Source: Seriola aureovittata
Taxonomy: Eukaryota > Chordata > Actinopteri > Carangiformes > Carangidae
NCBI RefSeq assembly: GCF_021018895.1
Contig: NC_079377.1
Location: forward strand, 12,544,501 to 12,608,500
Reading direction: 5' to 3'
DNA length: 64,000 nt
The translations under genes were made by a program, and so were the position numbers. The notes under the pieces are model-generated. The model was not told where the DNA came from, did no database searches, and was given only the letters and a program-made list of their open reading frames with translations. Position 1 is the first letter of the stretch, and each line of letters begins with the position of its first letter. Shown in pieces: positions 1-11,736 of the stretch.

Positions 1-2960
1 TCTGGGTGCAGCCTGCGTTAGTTCTGTCTGCCGCTGTGTTGCTATCACTACCAGTCAGGTGTCACAACAGTTTCCCTGACAGGTTTGTGCTTCCACTGTG
101 GCGTCTAGAAAAGCGGCAACAGGGATCTGAACATGCTGTTCACCAGCTCTCTCTTCAGATTTTCTTCAATCTCACTGTCATAAGTCTGCGTGCACACAGT
201 ATGTCTGAAGGTTTTGGTTTTTTTTTGGTTGATTTTTTCCAAGTGTAAAAGTTGTCTAACTGTACCAGCATTTGAGTAATGGACCAAATAATTAAAAATC
301 CGAGCCCTTTTCTATTTTTCAGTTATATAGACCACATTATTAATTTAAATGACAATGCGTGAAAGGCATTTCAGTGGGAATGCTACGCAACGGGCCCGAG
401 ATCTATTAATACAAGTGGGTACATCAGATCTTGTGTAGTACAAGACCAGCTTTCTGGTGACTAAAATAGGACTTAGCTCTCGTGTATATGACTGCCATAT
501 TCTGATTCAGCCTTTAGTGTTATCACTGCCTACCAGCCCTGCTTGTCAGGTACTCTGTGCATGTGTGTACTAAATGTGACTCTTAGTGAATACAAATGAA
601 ACCGGATTCACTTCTCAGAAGAGAAACACTCCCACTGTAATGCATGAAGTATATCACATATCTTGTGCCATATAATCAACACTTCATTTTGATCCATCTT
701 TATTAGTTTCATGTAATAATACTAATGCAGATTATGCAGACTTCATTCTCTGTCTTAAAACATAAGAACTATTATGGATGTAAAGGTTATTGATTGTTAT
801 AATCATGGAATAGGCAAATAAAGCTAAAGATCTAACTGCATGATAAAAATGAGAGATTATATAATTTAAAATGAAAAAAAAAAAGCTATATTAGTCGTGA
901 CTAAACTCCTGGAAGTTCATTCTGTTGGATTCTTCTCTGTTCTGCTCTGAAGCATGAGGAAGATGTTCGCAGCGTTTGCCAGCAGAGGGAGATGCTGTTC
1001 TATCATGTCTCCATGTGTCAGTCCATCAGCACTGAACAGACATGAACAGACAGCAGACTGGGGAATCACTGTTTCCTACAAGATCTGGGCTCCTAGATCT
1101 GGGCTCGTGTTATAACAAAATGCTTTCTTTTTATTTCCCCTGTAACTGTTTAATTATTTATTTTCTGTGATAACCATAAAGGCAGATGTCTTGATTGGAC
1201 CACCAATACTTTACCTAGAAAGAGATTTTGAGTTGCATCTTTTTCCACAATTTGATGGAAAATATTAGATTTGCTGGACAACATCGTAGTAACAAGAAAA
1301 GACTGACAACATTAAAACACTGGAGGAAATATATTCCACCGGTGTCGTTACAACATGAAACTCCAGGTCCAAGCAGTTAGATGGATTGTTTAATTTTTCA
1401 TTATGATGTAGCTCACAATTCACACTAGATATTTTTGTGGCATTGTCTCCTTCAATCTGAGCGGTGAACACAAGCTGAAGCTGATGTGCTGCTCTGTGCC
1501 TGACGTGTGGTTTGTGCATTAAGAGTGACTGGTGTGGGTCAGATGTGTTTACTCTCTCAATGAAATGCATCGCTTTACTTCTCTCATCTGCGCTCCTGGC
1601 TTATATAATTCTACAAGCTGACTGGTGGCTCAAGTGAAAGCCTCAACAAATTGAGCTTGAAATGCACTTTGAGACCACTTCAAATATATTTGCTTGTAAA
1701 CATTAGAGTGGTTATTGATTAAAAGTGAGGCTGCAGATTATACCCTTACATAATCTCGGGCTACGACAGGCTCAAGACTGTGGTCTAAAGGATTTGAGTC
1801 ATCAGTGAAGGGAATCATTTTTCATGAAGCTTTACAAAGTTGGCTTGAATTAAACAGCATATTTAGGTAACAAGTCAGTATCACAGATTTACTGAACAGT
1901 GTAAACAGAACGCCTGAGTTACACTCGATGGATTTAATAAAGGGTCAGTCAAGGCAAAATCTTTTTAATTTTGTGATAGTTAATGTCAGGACAAACTGTA
2001 ACTTACAAGATGACCAGTGCTAGTTCACATAGTCCCAGCATCCCTAGCAAAATAATTTCACTATCCCCTTATTCACCGTCACTGATTATTATAGACTGAA
2101 TAAGGTTCAAAGCCCCTGTCATAAAAAAGCTTCATAAATGCACCAAGTTGGAAAAATATTCTCACATACTGCAGATTTCACAGGATATAATCCTGACAGT
2201 TTTTGTCCAAGACAACATAAGATAAATGTTACATATCCTGGAGGAAGTATTGTATGTATGTACAGATTTAAACTGACCCAAAGTTGTAAGTAATTCCAGG
2301 CTGAGGGATGACTGAAGATCATTTCATGTCTGAGGGGCATCACATCCAATGCAGCACTTAAATAAATAATACTGAACCTGGGGAACAAGTCAGTCCTGTG
2401 AATGGGCCTTGTAGGTCCCAGAGTTTCTGTTAAGTTGATATTTAATGTGACATGGTAGAAGCCTTGAAAGGGCTTCATGTTTAGATTTATGGCAGTCTTC
2501 CCTCCTAACAGACAGGGGTGGGGCCCAACTTTATTATGCACAATGACATTTTAAGACTGTATTTAAAATAGGTCATAAATTATAGAGCAGAGTAGAGTAT
2601 AGAGTTATAGTTTGAATTTACGGGTATCATGTCTGTCTAATACTTGCTTCAATGAAAAAACAAAGGGCTACTAGGGTCACTCATTATAAACACTGTCTGT
2701 TCAAACCCAACAAACAAATGAATTATAGTGAAGATCTCTAAGTGTCGAAACTACCTAATATGTCAGGTGTAGTTGCATTTCGTAGAATGATGCTGTGACA
2801 AAAACATGAAGCCATTTGGTTTTGAATATTTAACACAGTGTAAACATCATATAACTTCAATGAAGAGCTGGAACAAGCTGATACACACCAGAGTATGATG
2901 CTCTCAGACTGTAAAATAATATTTGTCTATCCAATATGTATGTTGAATAGGCTGATAGCT
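1..2960. other. AT-rich stretch with no supported gene
   Basis: I see no splice-bounded coding exon that I can defend here. There is a minus-strand open frame of about 140 codons at 2119-2541, but it begins with GTG, resembles no family I know and lies in AT-rich DNA, so I leave it uncalled. If the candidate minus-strand gene starting at 3340 is real, this stretch would be its next intron(s). Confidence 0.5.
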
Positions 2961-2989
2961 GTTAACTGTTCCTCACAGTTGGGACCCAC

Positions 2990-3340
2990 CTTGTATCACT
3001 TTGGGGGACACCGGGTCCTGAACAAGACAAACTAGGGGCCCATGTCAGGGAGGTAGGCCCGTGTTTGTCCCGGTCTGTGTGTCGGGATGGGCGGAGGAGC
3101 TCTGAGGAGGCGGGGCCTTTGTTTGTTCGTGTCTCGGCTGGCAGGAACAAAGGGTCCTGTAGTAGTAGTAGATAGGTAGCACTGTCCTCCATACAAATGA
3201 TATTTAAAACATATAGTCGGGGGTTGCAAATTGACTGGAACCAAGGGAACTAGCGGGAGCGTTTTACTTACCGTCGCTTGCCGTCTTGTTTGGGATCGTA
3301 GGACTGCATTATTAGCGGCCGGCGCTGGAGCTTTCCCCAT
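2990..3340 (-). CDS. Candidate 5' coding exons of an unidentified minus-strand gene
   Basis: Two exons can be proposed on the minus strand. Exon 1 (3340 down to 3272, 69 nt) starts with an ATG, encodes 23 residues beginning MGKAPAPAANN and ends at a consensus GTAAGT donor, phase 0. Exon 2 (3017 down to 2990, 28 nt) follows a pyrimidine-rich tract ending TTGTTCAG, encodes DPVSPKVIQ in the compatible phase and ends at AAG/GTGGGT. An alternative donor 14 nt later (GTGAGG) also keeps the frame open. The ATG lies in a CpG-rich block that faces ldb1 head to head. In human, PPRC1 is head to head with LDB1, but this N-terminus does not resemble the PPRC1 N-terminus I recall. I do not recognise the protein. 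The gene would continue to the left, where I found no third exon. This could be chance, although the two splice sites and phases agree. Confidence 0.38.
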
Positions 3341-3440
3341 CCAGCCGCTCCGGCTAGCACCGAGGCTAGCTGGCTAGAAACACCGAGCGGAGGTGTTGAG
3401 CAACACCGCGTTTCGGTGGACCTTTCTCTGCAGGTAACTC
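3040..3440. promoter_or_regulatory. CpG-rich, probably bidirectional promoter of ldb1
   Basis: This block is clearly richer in C, G and CpG than the AT-rich flanks. Sequence such as GCGGCCGGCGC occurs near 3317. A CAG/GTAACT donor-like site ends at 3433 on the plus strand and could close a non-coding first exon of ldb1. The minus strand carries a candidate ATG exon at 3340. No transcription start can be fixed from sequence alone. Confidence 0.5.
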
Positions 3441-5817
3441 AAACTTACAGCCGCTCTACTTTTGCAGCACCACTGGTTCAAAATAAACCGCTGAAAACTG
3501 TTCGTAAACAAGCACGGGAAATTAGTAGTGGACGGCGCTGATAACGGTTGTTTAGCAACTAGGTTAATAGCTTAGCAATGGCATCCGTCCTCCGCAAACG
3601 GTTAACGAATGCGGCCCTTGGGTTCAGTTTACGCCCGGTCCTGTATGGTAAAATAAACACTGGCTTACTTTTAAATGTCCACGGTGCATGTCCACACATC
3701 GAGCCATAAGCAGAGGCCAATAAGCAGAGCAAGTATGTTGGGAGGCTTTGCACATTGCTTTGGATGTTTTACTGGCTGAGGGCCAGCCCCTGGATGCAGC
3801 TCTATTGTTCGCAATGAACAGTTTGGGCGGACTAAAGTGCACCAGTTTAATTTATTTAAAGTTAACTTATGAGCAGTCGTGCATCAGAAGCTCTCATCTG
3901 ATTTTACACAGGTTCCTAAATGAAGCTTGCTCTCAGACTGCAGTCAGGCTTATTCATCTGTATTTGTCATGTGTACTTAAACCCAGGACGCTTCTCTGAT
4001 CCTGTCTTTCATGAAGATGTTATGTTTGGCCCGTGAAATTGTTATTACATAGATGCTTCTGTTTGACTGGGACCTGTAATCTGCAGATATTGTGTCGATA
4101 GGTTAAATTCGGTTGACCTGACTTTATTTGGGTGGGAGTGTATATTAGTGTTTATTAGTCGTGAAAATGATAAGCCTGTCAGCAGTTTTGCATATTGTTT
4201 CAGAATATGCAGGTATTATATATTAGAGGTGATATGATACATCTTTATTTGACAGGAGACATCGTGATTAGTTTTAGTGGAGGAGTTTTATTGTGGAGGA
4301 ATTATTTGTTGCAGTGGAATTTGTGTTTTGCACAATGTTCATTAGCGTCAGACTGAACAAAGACTTATCATATAGGGTTGAATGCTGTCTGGGGCTAATG
4401 GCTGGTGCTGTGTTGGGGGGGTGGGTCTATAGGTCAGAGGTAATGCGTAGAGAACCATTGAGCAAGTTCGCCCCCATGGTAATGAGGAGGAGAACATGAC
4501 CTGCCATGACTCTCTCGGGTATACTGAAGAAAGGGGTGAAAGTGAATTAAGGAGGAGTTGTAGTTGTTGAAGGAGCCGAAAGAGTTCACACAGGCATATT
4601 TAACCACAACTCGTGCCCCTCTCCCTCTATTTGTGTCTGTCGTGACCACCACGGTTTGTGGATTGGTCTGTCTGTGGGGCATCCATCAGTTCACCTAAAG
4701 TGATGTGAAAAGATTAAAATATATAAAACATCCCAGTTAGGTTTGATCCTGCATTAAAGTGACCCCTGTTGGGAGTCCCATGTTTCTACCCCTTGTCTGT
4801 TTTGATTTGTTACAACCACCATTTCATATGCCAAGCTGACAGTGACTGACTGCTTTGCATAAATTGTGACTAAGTCAAAGTAACAAATTAACATTATGTT
4901 ACCTTCAAGTACCTGTTGGGAATACCTGATTTACACGTATGCATAAACACCATTATCAAATGGGCATACACAGAAACAGTCAGGATCTTGTATGATCCAA
5001 CATTTCTTTACCCTGTTATGAATGTATCACTATCACATATGTTAAATTCCTCTAGATAACTTTAATATTTTTCTGTATCTGTGCTAAAAAAATAGGGTAA
5101 CTGCACAGTGGTTATGGGGGGCCAGTCTAGGTCAAATTACTTGGAGTTGTTTTTCTCAGTCATCCTAGTCTGCTACTGTGTCTGAATGTGTGTAAAATAT
5201 CTTTGGTTAGACCTCATTACACAAAGTCGCTGTCTGTGTGAGGTCTCATTGAGTAGAGATGCAGAATAGATGTTTTCTCAGAGCCCTGAATTGTTTGAGC
5301 GTGAATTCCTTATCTGGGCAGACAAGGGTTAACAACAGCTAGGGTAGCCAGTGGGGGGATGGGTAGAGGAGGCAACTAGAGGGGGAGAAACACACAGCAC
5401 TGAGCAGCATGGTTAGGATCACATTGGGCTGGATGTGGAGGGTTCCCTGTAATGGTACGGATGGTACAAGAACACAAAGAACATGCCAGACCATCTCCTC
5501 TCCTAGTATCCTCCCATTTCACTGATTGTTTTCTCAGATTTTCTGCAGGCTAATAAATATTGCTGTGCCCCCCACCCCCCACCCACCCACCCATGATGAT
5601 TTGTTTTCTTGTCCATTTACCAGATTGAAGATACATTAGATAATGAAAGCAGCAGGAAATTGTTTTGGCAGCATGCTTTTATTTGAGTAAATCTCGACAA
5701 AATCATCCCACATTAGATTACTTAGATGATGCTGTGATTTGAATGAGCTAAATCTAAATCTCCTCTAAATCTCTGCTCTTTTTCCCCCCTCCTCCTCTGC
5801 CCTGTGGTTGTGTGCAG
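3441..5817 (+). other. Presumed first intron of ldb1
   Basis: No coding exon was found in this 2.4 kb. In mammals the long LDB1 isoform has a short first coding exon giving an N-terminus just before Cys-Ser-Ser-Lys-Ser-Phe. I searched by eye for that exon and did not find it, so it may have diverged or lie elsewhere. A C-rich run with CCCA repeats sits at 5568-5594. Otherwise the sequence is AT-rich and unremarkable. Confidence 0.45.
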
Positions 5818-8800
5818 GCTGTTCGTCAAAGTCATTCAAGCTGTACTCTCCTAAGGAGCCCCCCAACGGCGGCAGCTTTCCCCCCTTCCACCCAGGCGCT
5901 ATGCTGGACAGAGATGTGGGGTAGGTCTGGGTTATACTGTCAGGACAGGAGATGCTCTGTGAAAAGGAAAATATGTCTAAAACTAGGGCACCTTTTGCAT
6001 TAATTTAGTCATTAAATCATGTAATTTATTACGTTTCTGATGTCTCCTTTTTACGTCTTGCGTCTTAATTTCATAATTTGTTGCCTCGACCTAGATATTT
6101 TTTAAAGAGGAATACAACACATCTCTTCGAGATCTTGATTGTTTTTTATAAATAATGTTCTGTATTGAAGTTTTGGCTGTAGTAATACTGTAGTATTATT
6201 TATAATATTTTGGTGTGTTTCAAAGCATATTTTTCAAATCAGGCTGTTGTGATCATCCCATCTTTGAAAGAAATGAGAGTTGACTACACAGAAACATGCT
6301 GGTTTTAAATGTGTTGCCTAAAATAGCAAAAATGGAGAAGAAGCAACATATAGCTTAATTAAAAGTGTTCTTATTAAATGTATTCTTGTGTGTTGCGAGT
6401 GCTGAATATTTTCACTTGTTTTTCTGTACCTCCCTGCTCTATCTTTACCTGAAACTCCATGTTAGTCATGTAAGATCAGGAACTGGCTCTTAGCAGCACT
6501 TTTGCAGCTCTGAAATGAAATGAAAGATTTAAAGGGCATGTCATGTAATGCCTTTGCCATATAGAATGAAAAGCACACAACCTTGTTCTTACTTTGGTTT
6601 CTTATAAAATAGTTGCTGATTATATTTTTTTCCCTCCTAGGCCTACACCCATGTACCCCCCCTCATACATGGAGCCTGGAATGGGGTGAGTACACTGATG
6701 CTTTAATAGTGAGCATATATTTGTGGTTTGCCCTAGCTCGGAAGTAATTTATAAAACATTTATACTGGGTATAATACCTCTTTTCGTGTTATAAATGTAA
6801 GCATTAAATTCACCTGCGATTAACTTTAGTATGAGCCTGCTCTTGGCTCATACCATTTGTTTGCACTGCGGGTGTGGAAAAGTCACTGAAGCAGCTCAAA
6901 CTCTGGAGTGTTGAATGCTGTTTTCTGTTTCAGGAGACCCACACCGTACGGGAACCAGACAGACTACAGGATATATGAGTTGAACAAAAGGCTACAGAAC
7001 TGGACAGAGGTGAGAGTGACGTCATCATTTACATAGAGTGTAGTAAAATAATTTTCATTTCATTTTCAAGTTGGTTGTTATTACCATCTGCAATACATGC
7101 TTCATGCTGCAGCTTCTGTGAACTACTTACTCTTGACATGTTTCCCCCCCAGATGCTGTTTTTGTGTAGCTAACCATGCTAGGGATTTTGTGGGAAATTA
7201 AGATTGAGAACTCACTGACTTAATTTACATTCAGAGTCTAATAGGATTATCTGATCAACCAGGCTAAAACATAATTGGAGTGCCAACTGAGCGCGCAACT
7301 GAGTAGCCGTTACGAGCCTTTCTTTGCTGTGAATGTCAGTCTGCACACCAGAACAAATACAGGCACTATAACCTGTCTACACTGGAGGGATGTCAGTTGC
7401 AGTTATATTTAAGACCAAGCACAACATCTGATATTTGATTGAACTGCATGCCAAATACTCTTTGAGGAAACGTTCAGGGCCACTTGCGTGCCTCCCATGT
7501 TGTGTGGATGACCATCATAAAGCAAGAAGCGGTTAGGGTAATATAAGTGGTACATTTTAGGAAATAGGAATTTCTGCTTCTCCTTTTCCTGCAATTATAG
7601 AGTGTTTTTAATTTATTTATATTATCTTATCTCAACTTCCTCACATGTCTGTAGCAAACACAACAGCTATTGTTTTTGATAACTGACATTTACTCCTACC
7701 AGGGTTGAATATAAGCTGGTATTTTTTTCTTCTAACATGTGACCCATTTAGATTGTTTTATTAAACCTAATCTGAAGCAGAACTGTTTCATGTTAACAAG
7801 GAGAACATTAACATCTATTCTGTCTTCTTCCTGTTTCAGACTTGATCGATATGTTTTATTTTATTGTGATTATTATTAAGTTAAGATTATCAAGTAAATT
7901 GGCTCAGGTGCCATTTTCACAACATTTTCCTTTCAGATTTATAGGAATGAAAGACTGAGAGTAATCGTTCTTCCTCTGCTTTCAGGACTGTGACAATCTC
8001 TGGTGGGATGCCTTCACCACAGAGTTTTTTGAGGATGACGCCATGCTCACCATCACTTTCTGTCTGGAAGATGGACCCAAACGATACAGTGAGATATTTT
8101 TTATTTTAAAAAGAACGTTGAGTTTCAGGTGCAGGTATTTTCAGTTTAATATTAGTAATGTCAAGGCAGTGTGATCCATATCTCATGTTTAAATTTCCAT
8201 ATATTTTTATCTAAATATTTTGAATTTTCAAATGTGCTTGAGAATTTAATTGTAAAATAAGCATTGTGTTAGTTGCATAATGTGTGTCCTTTCTGCTTTA
8301 TTTTCGATTTGACCCTATTTATGGCTGTGTCAAACTTCCTGGTCCTGTAACCTCCCACATTCCCAATGTGGGTGATTCTGTTTAATTTTTTTTGTATTCA
8401 TTTTAATTGATGGATCATTTTTGTCTGCAGCCATCGGCAGGACGTTGATCCCACGCTACTTTCGAAGTATTTTTGAAGGGGGCGCCACTGAGCTGTTCTA
8501 TGTTTTGAAGCACCCAAAGGAGTCCTTCCACAGCAACTTTGTGTCTCTCGACTGTGACCAGTGCACCATGGTGACCCAGAATGGCAAACCTATGTTCACA
8601 CAGGTATGGTTAATGTCAAACAGAATAAGTCTTTGCTCCTGTAGTTGGCGTCATGACCTCTGACCCCTGATCTCTGATCTCTCTCCTGTGGATAAGGTTT
8701 GTGTGGAGGGCCGTCTGTACCTAGAGTTCATGTTCGATGACATGATGAGGATCAAGACGTGGCACTTCAGCATCAGACAACACAGAGAGGTCTTACCAAG

Positions 8801-10837
8801 GAGCATTTTGGCTATGCATGTGAGTTCCAGACTCAAAAAAAAACCACACACACACACAAGCACACACAAAATGCACATCCTGTACGTTTTAATTATTCAT
8901 CTCCTCTTTTAACTCAATCATGCAGGATCCCCAGATGCTCGATCAGCTGGCTAAAAATATCACCAGATGTGGGCTGTCCAACTCCACGCTCAACTACCTC
9001 CGTGTAAGCAAATTTCCATGTCATAATGTTATTCTTTTTTAATCATTCAGTTCACCCCAGCTATACATTCAACAATCCGCTAACGCTACTTCATGCCTCT
9101 GTGGTTCCTCTCTTTGTCTCCCCTAAAGCTATGTGTGATATTGGAGCCCATGCAAGAGTTGATGTCCAGGCATAAGACCTACAGCTTGAGCCCCAGAGAC
9201 TGCCTGAAGACCTGCCTCTTCCAAAAGTGGCAAAGAATGGTAGCCCCTCCAGGTAACACACACTTTTGATATTGCCTGGGCATTTACAGCCGTGTGGCCC
9301 TTACATTCATAAAGTCATGGAGGACCCACATAGAAATCCAGCTGCAGTTGCATGACTTTCTCAACAGGGCTGAGAAATAACAGATTTTTAGAGATTGAAA
9401 TATTCGATCATGATATCTCTTCTCCCTTTCTGTATTTGTAGCTGAGCCAGCCAGACAAGCTCCAAACAAGCGGCGGAAAAGGAAGGTGTCTGGAGGAAGC
9501 ACCGTGAGCTCCGGCGGAGGCAGCAACAACAACAGCAACAGCAAAAAGAAGAGTCCAGCCAACAGCTTTTCACTCTCCAGCCAGGTACCTGTAAGCATTA
9601 CATCTGCTTGACCTCTATCTGCACCTCCAAGTTCAGCTGAGCAAGGCATGGGAGGATGAGATGGAGGGTGGTGGTGGTGGGGAGGTGGGGGGGTTGGAAA
9701 GGAAGGCAAGGAGGTTAGAAAGTTATTTGCGGGCGTAGGGGGTGGTAGTTGGGGTTGGTACTGTGCCAAGGAGTAGGTATAGCAGCAGGTCAGAGTAAAG
9801 ATAGCTTAGGGAAGCTTCTGGAGGTGGGGTTTGGATTCAGGTGTGATGGTGGGGGGTAGGGGTTGATTTGTATAATTCTACTGAGGATTATTAGATTTAG
9901 TAAGTAGATCCCCTCATGTGAACCAGTGATGGGCAGTCCCTGGTCCTCTGGGGCCACAGGTTTATGGGTTAAATAGAGGGGGCACAAGTGACCTCCATCT
10001 CTAAGTAATGGTTACTATATTTTGGGGCTATGGGGTAGGGGTACCTTGCTCTGATTTCCAGTGGGACAGTTAGGTTTTCTCTCTAAATCCGCTGTATCAA
10101 CTTTGGTTGTAGAGTTACCTCTAAGTCTATCAGAGCACACGAGTCACACAGCACTGCTGTCTTTGCTTACTTGGTTGCTTGATTGAGTGAACGAGACCCG
10201 AGGTGGAATGAAACCCCCCCCCAACTCCCGTGATGCAGCACTCAAGGATCAGGGATGCCCACTGCTGGCCAGTAGGGAGGGCCCCTCGACCCTGGTTCTT
10301 GGAACAGGGGCAGGGTGTCAGGGCCACATGGACTACTGAACTGTCAGGGATTATGCCCTGGTAACACTAATGCCTCAGGATTTTAACACTTGGGTTCCTT
10401 TGGTCCCTAAAACGTAGCTTGAAGTATCGATTATAGTGCATTTCATTAGTCAAAATGAATTTGTAAAGCTGGAATTGAACCCAGTTTGATCGAATCTAGA
10501 CCGTAGGAAAAAAAAAAACGTTACAGTTACAACCCGTCCGTGCAGCCAGTCATTCCGCGAACCCCCCTGTATTATGGGGATAATATGTACCGGCCCTTGC
10601 TGTCCCCTTTAGGACGTGATGATGGTGGGAGAGCCCACTCTGATGGGAGGGGAGTTTGGTGACGAGGACGAGCGTCTGATCACGCGGCTGGAGAACACGC
10701 AGTACGATGGGGCGAATGGCCTGGAGGATGAGGACAGTTTCAACAGCTCGCCTGCACTGGGGGCACACTCGCCCTGGAACAACAAAGCCCCCTCCAGTCA
10801 GGAGAGCAAGAACGACAACTCCCAGTCGTCCCAGTAG
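5818..10837 (+). CDS. ldb1: LIM domain-binding protein 1 (LDB1/CLIM2/NLI)
   Basis: This is a nuclear adaptor that dimerises and bridges LIM-homeodomain and LMO factors to other enhancer-bound proteins. Coding exons are 5818-5920, 6641-6685, 6934-7009, 7986-8088, 8431-8603, 8697-8819, 8926-9003, 9129-9252, 9442-9590 and 10613-10837 (TAG). All are GT-AG and phase-consistent. Starting at the ATG at 5901 (MLDRDVGPTP) gives 371 residues, close to the family's short isoform of about 375. The 83 nt before that ATG are open and encode the long-isoform residues CSSKSFKLYSPKEPPNG, so a further upstream coding exon is likely but was not located. The dimerisation domain spans roughly residues 20-240 (for example DNLWWDAFTTEFFEDDA). 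A basic nuclear signal NKRRKRK lies near 256-262. A Ser/Asn-rich linker follows, then the LIM-interaction domain from about residue 298 (GEPTLMGGEFGDEDERLITR). It is closer to LDB1 than LDB2 (CSSKSF N-terminus, KMS/KVSGGS linker). I cannot decide between the teleost a and b copies. The Ala-Gln pair that follows the ILAMH motif in mammals is absent. Confidence 0.95.
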
Positions 10838-11488
10838 AGTGCTGAGGCCCCAGTCAGCCCCTTTTTCATTGCTTAAAAAACTACTGGGACCCACCTGAGC
10901 CAACACGCTAGCGAGAGGAGTCAGGGAGGGTGGCCTCGAGCACTTGTGTTCAATGAATTTTTTTGTTTTGTTCCGTTATGTTATTTTTAAGACAAAAGGA
11001 GAGTGATCAGGGAAAGGGATGATAGCTGATGGACTGATAGAGCTCTTTGCTGTCACATGAAGGACAGGGTCAGTAGAATCCCACTCTCGCTCCCTCACAT
11101 TGTTGCACATGACCAGTGGTGCTCAGCCTTGGCCCTTGTCTGCTCGGCTCCAGTCAGTCCTCTTAGATGTGTGGTGAGGCTGGCGGGGTGGCGGTGTGTG
11201 TGCGTGTGTGTTTATCCCCCCCATCATCGCTCACCACAGTGTTTGGGCCAAAGTTCTGGCGTGTCCTGATGTCCGAGTGCTCGCCATGGCGACCATGTCA
11301 GTGGGTTCTTGTTCCAACCTCGGGTCTCTCAGGCGTGCGTTTTCCTTGACGACGCACCTCGTTGTTTCTGTTGTGCTCATTTCACAGGGAAGAAATGCTT
11401 AACTTATTTTTTTGCAGGCTGCAGAAAACTGTGTGCACTCTTAGTATCAAAATTCAACGTTCGGTTTTTAAAAACTCAATTATTTGTT

Positions 11489-11560
11489 TTTGTAGGACCT
11501 GGTTGGAACAAAAACCTGTACAGTGCCGGAGCTTGAGGACCGGAGTTGAGAACCACTACG
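11489..11560 (+). mobile_element. Interspersed-repeat remnant in the ldb1 3' UTR
   Basis: The wording 'cctggttggaacaaaaacct' followed by 'gaggaccggagttgagaacc' is a segment I have seen repeatedly in teleost genomic DNA. It is probably the end of a short non-autonomous element. It directly abuts the CA array at 11571. A similar phrase occurs near 9929-9956 in an ldb1 intron. I cannot assign the class. Confidence 0.4.
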
Positions 11561-11570
11561 TTAAATCTTA

Positions 11571-11597
11571 AACACACACACACACACACACACATAC

Positions 11598-11638
<41 letters not shown>

Positions 11639-11668
11639 CACACACCCAGACAAGTGCACACACTAGCA

Positions 11669-11734
<66 letters not shown>
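11571..11734 (+). repeat. (AC)n compound microsatellite
   Basis: This is a run of about 164 nt of AC dinucleotides with several interruptions (CAT, CCCAGACAAGTG, CCC). It lies within the predicted ldb1 3' UTR upstream of the first AATAAA, so it would be part of every mature message. Confidence 0.95.

Positions 11735-11736
<2 letters not shown>

Noticed and set aside
2119..2541. 140-codon minus-strand open frame
   Set aside because: It starts with GTG, has no splice or promoter context, and its composition resembles translated AT-rich non-coding DNA.
3578..3709. Plus-strand 43-codon ORF beginning MASVLRKRLTNAALGF, like a mitochondrial presequence
   Set aside because: It is too short, with no clear donor or continuation. 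It probably lies in the first intron of ldb1.
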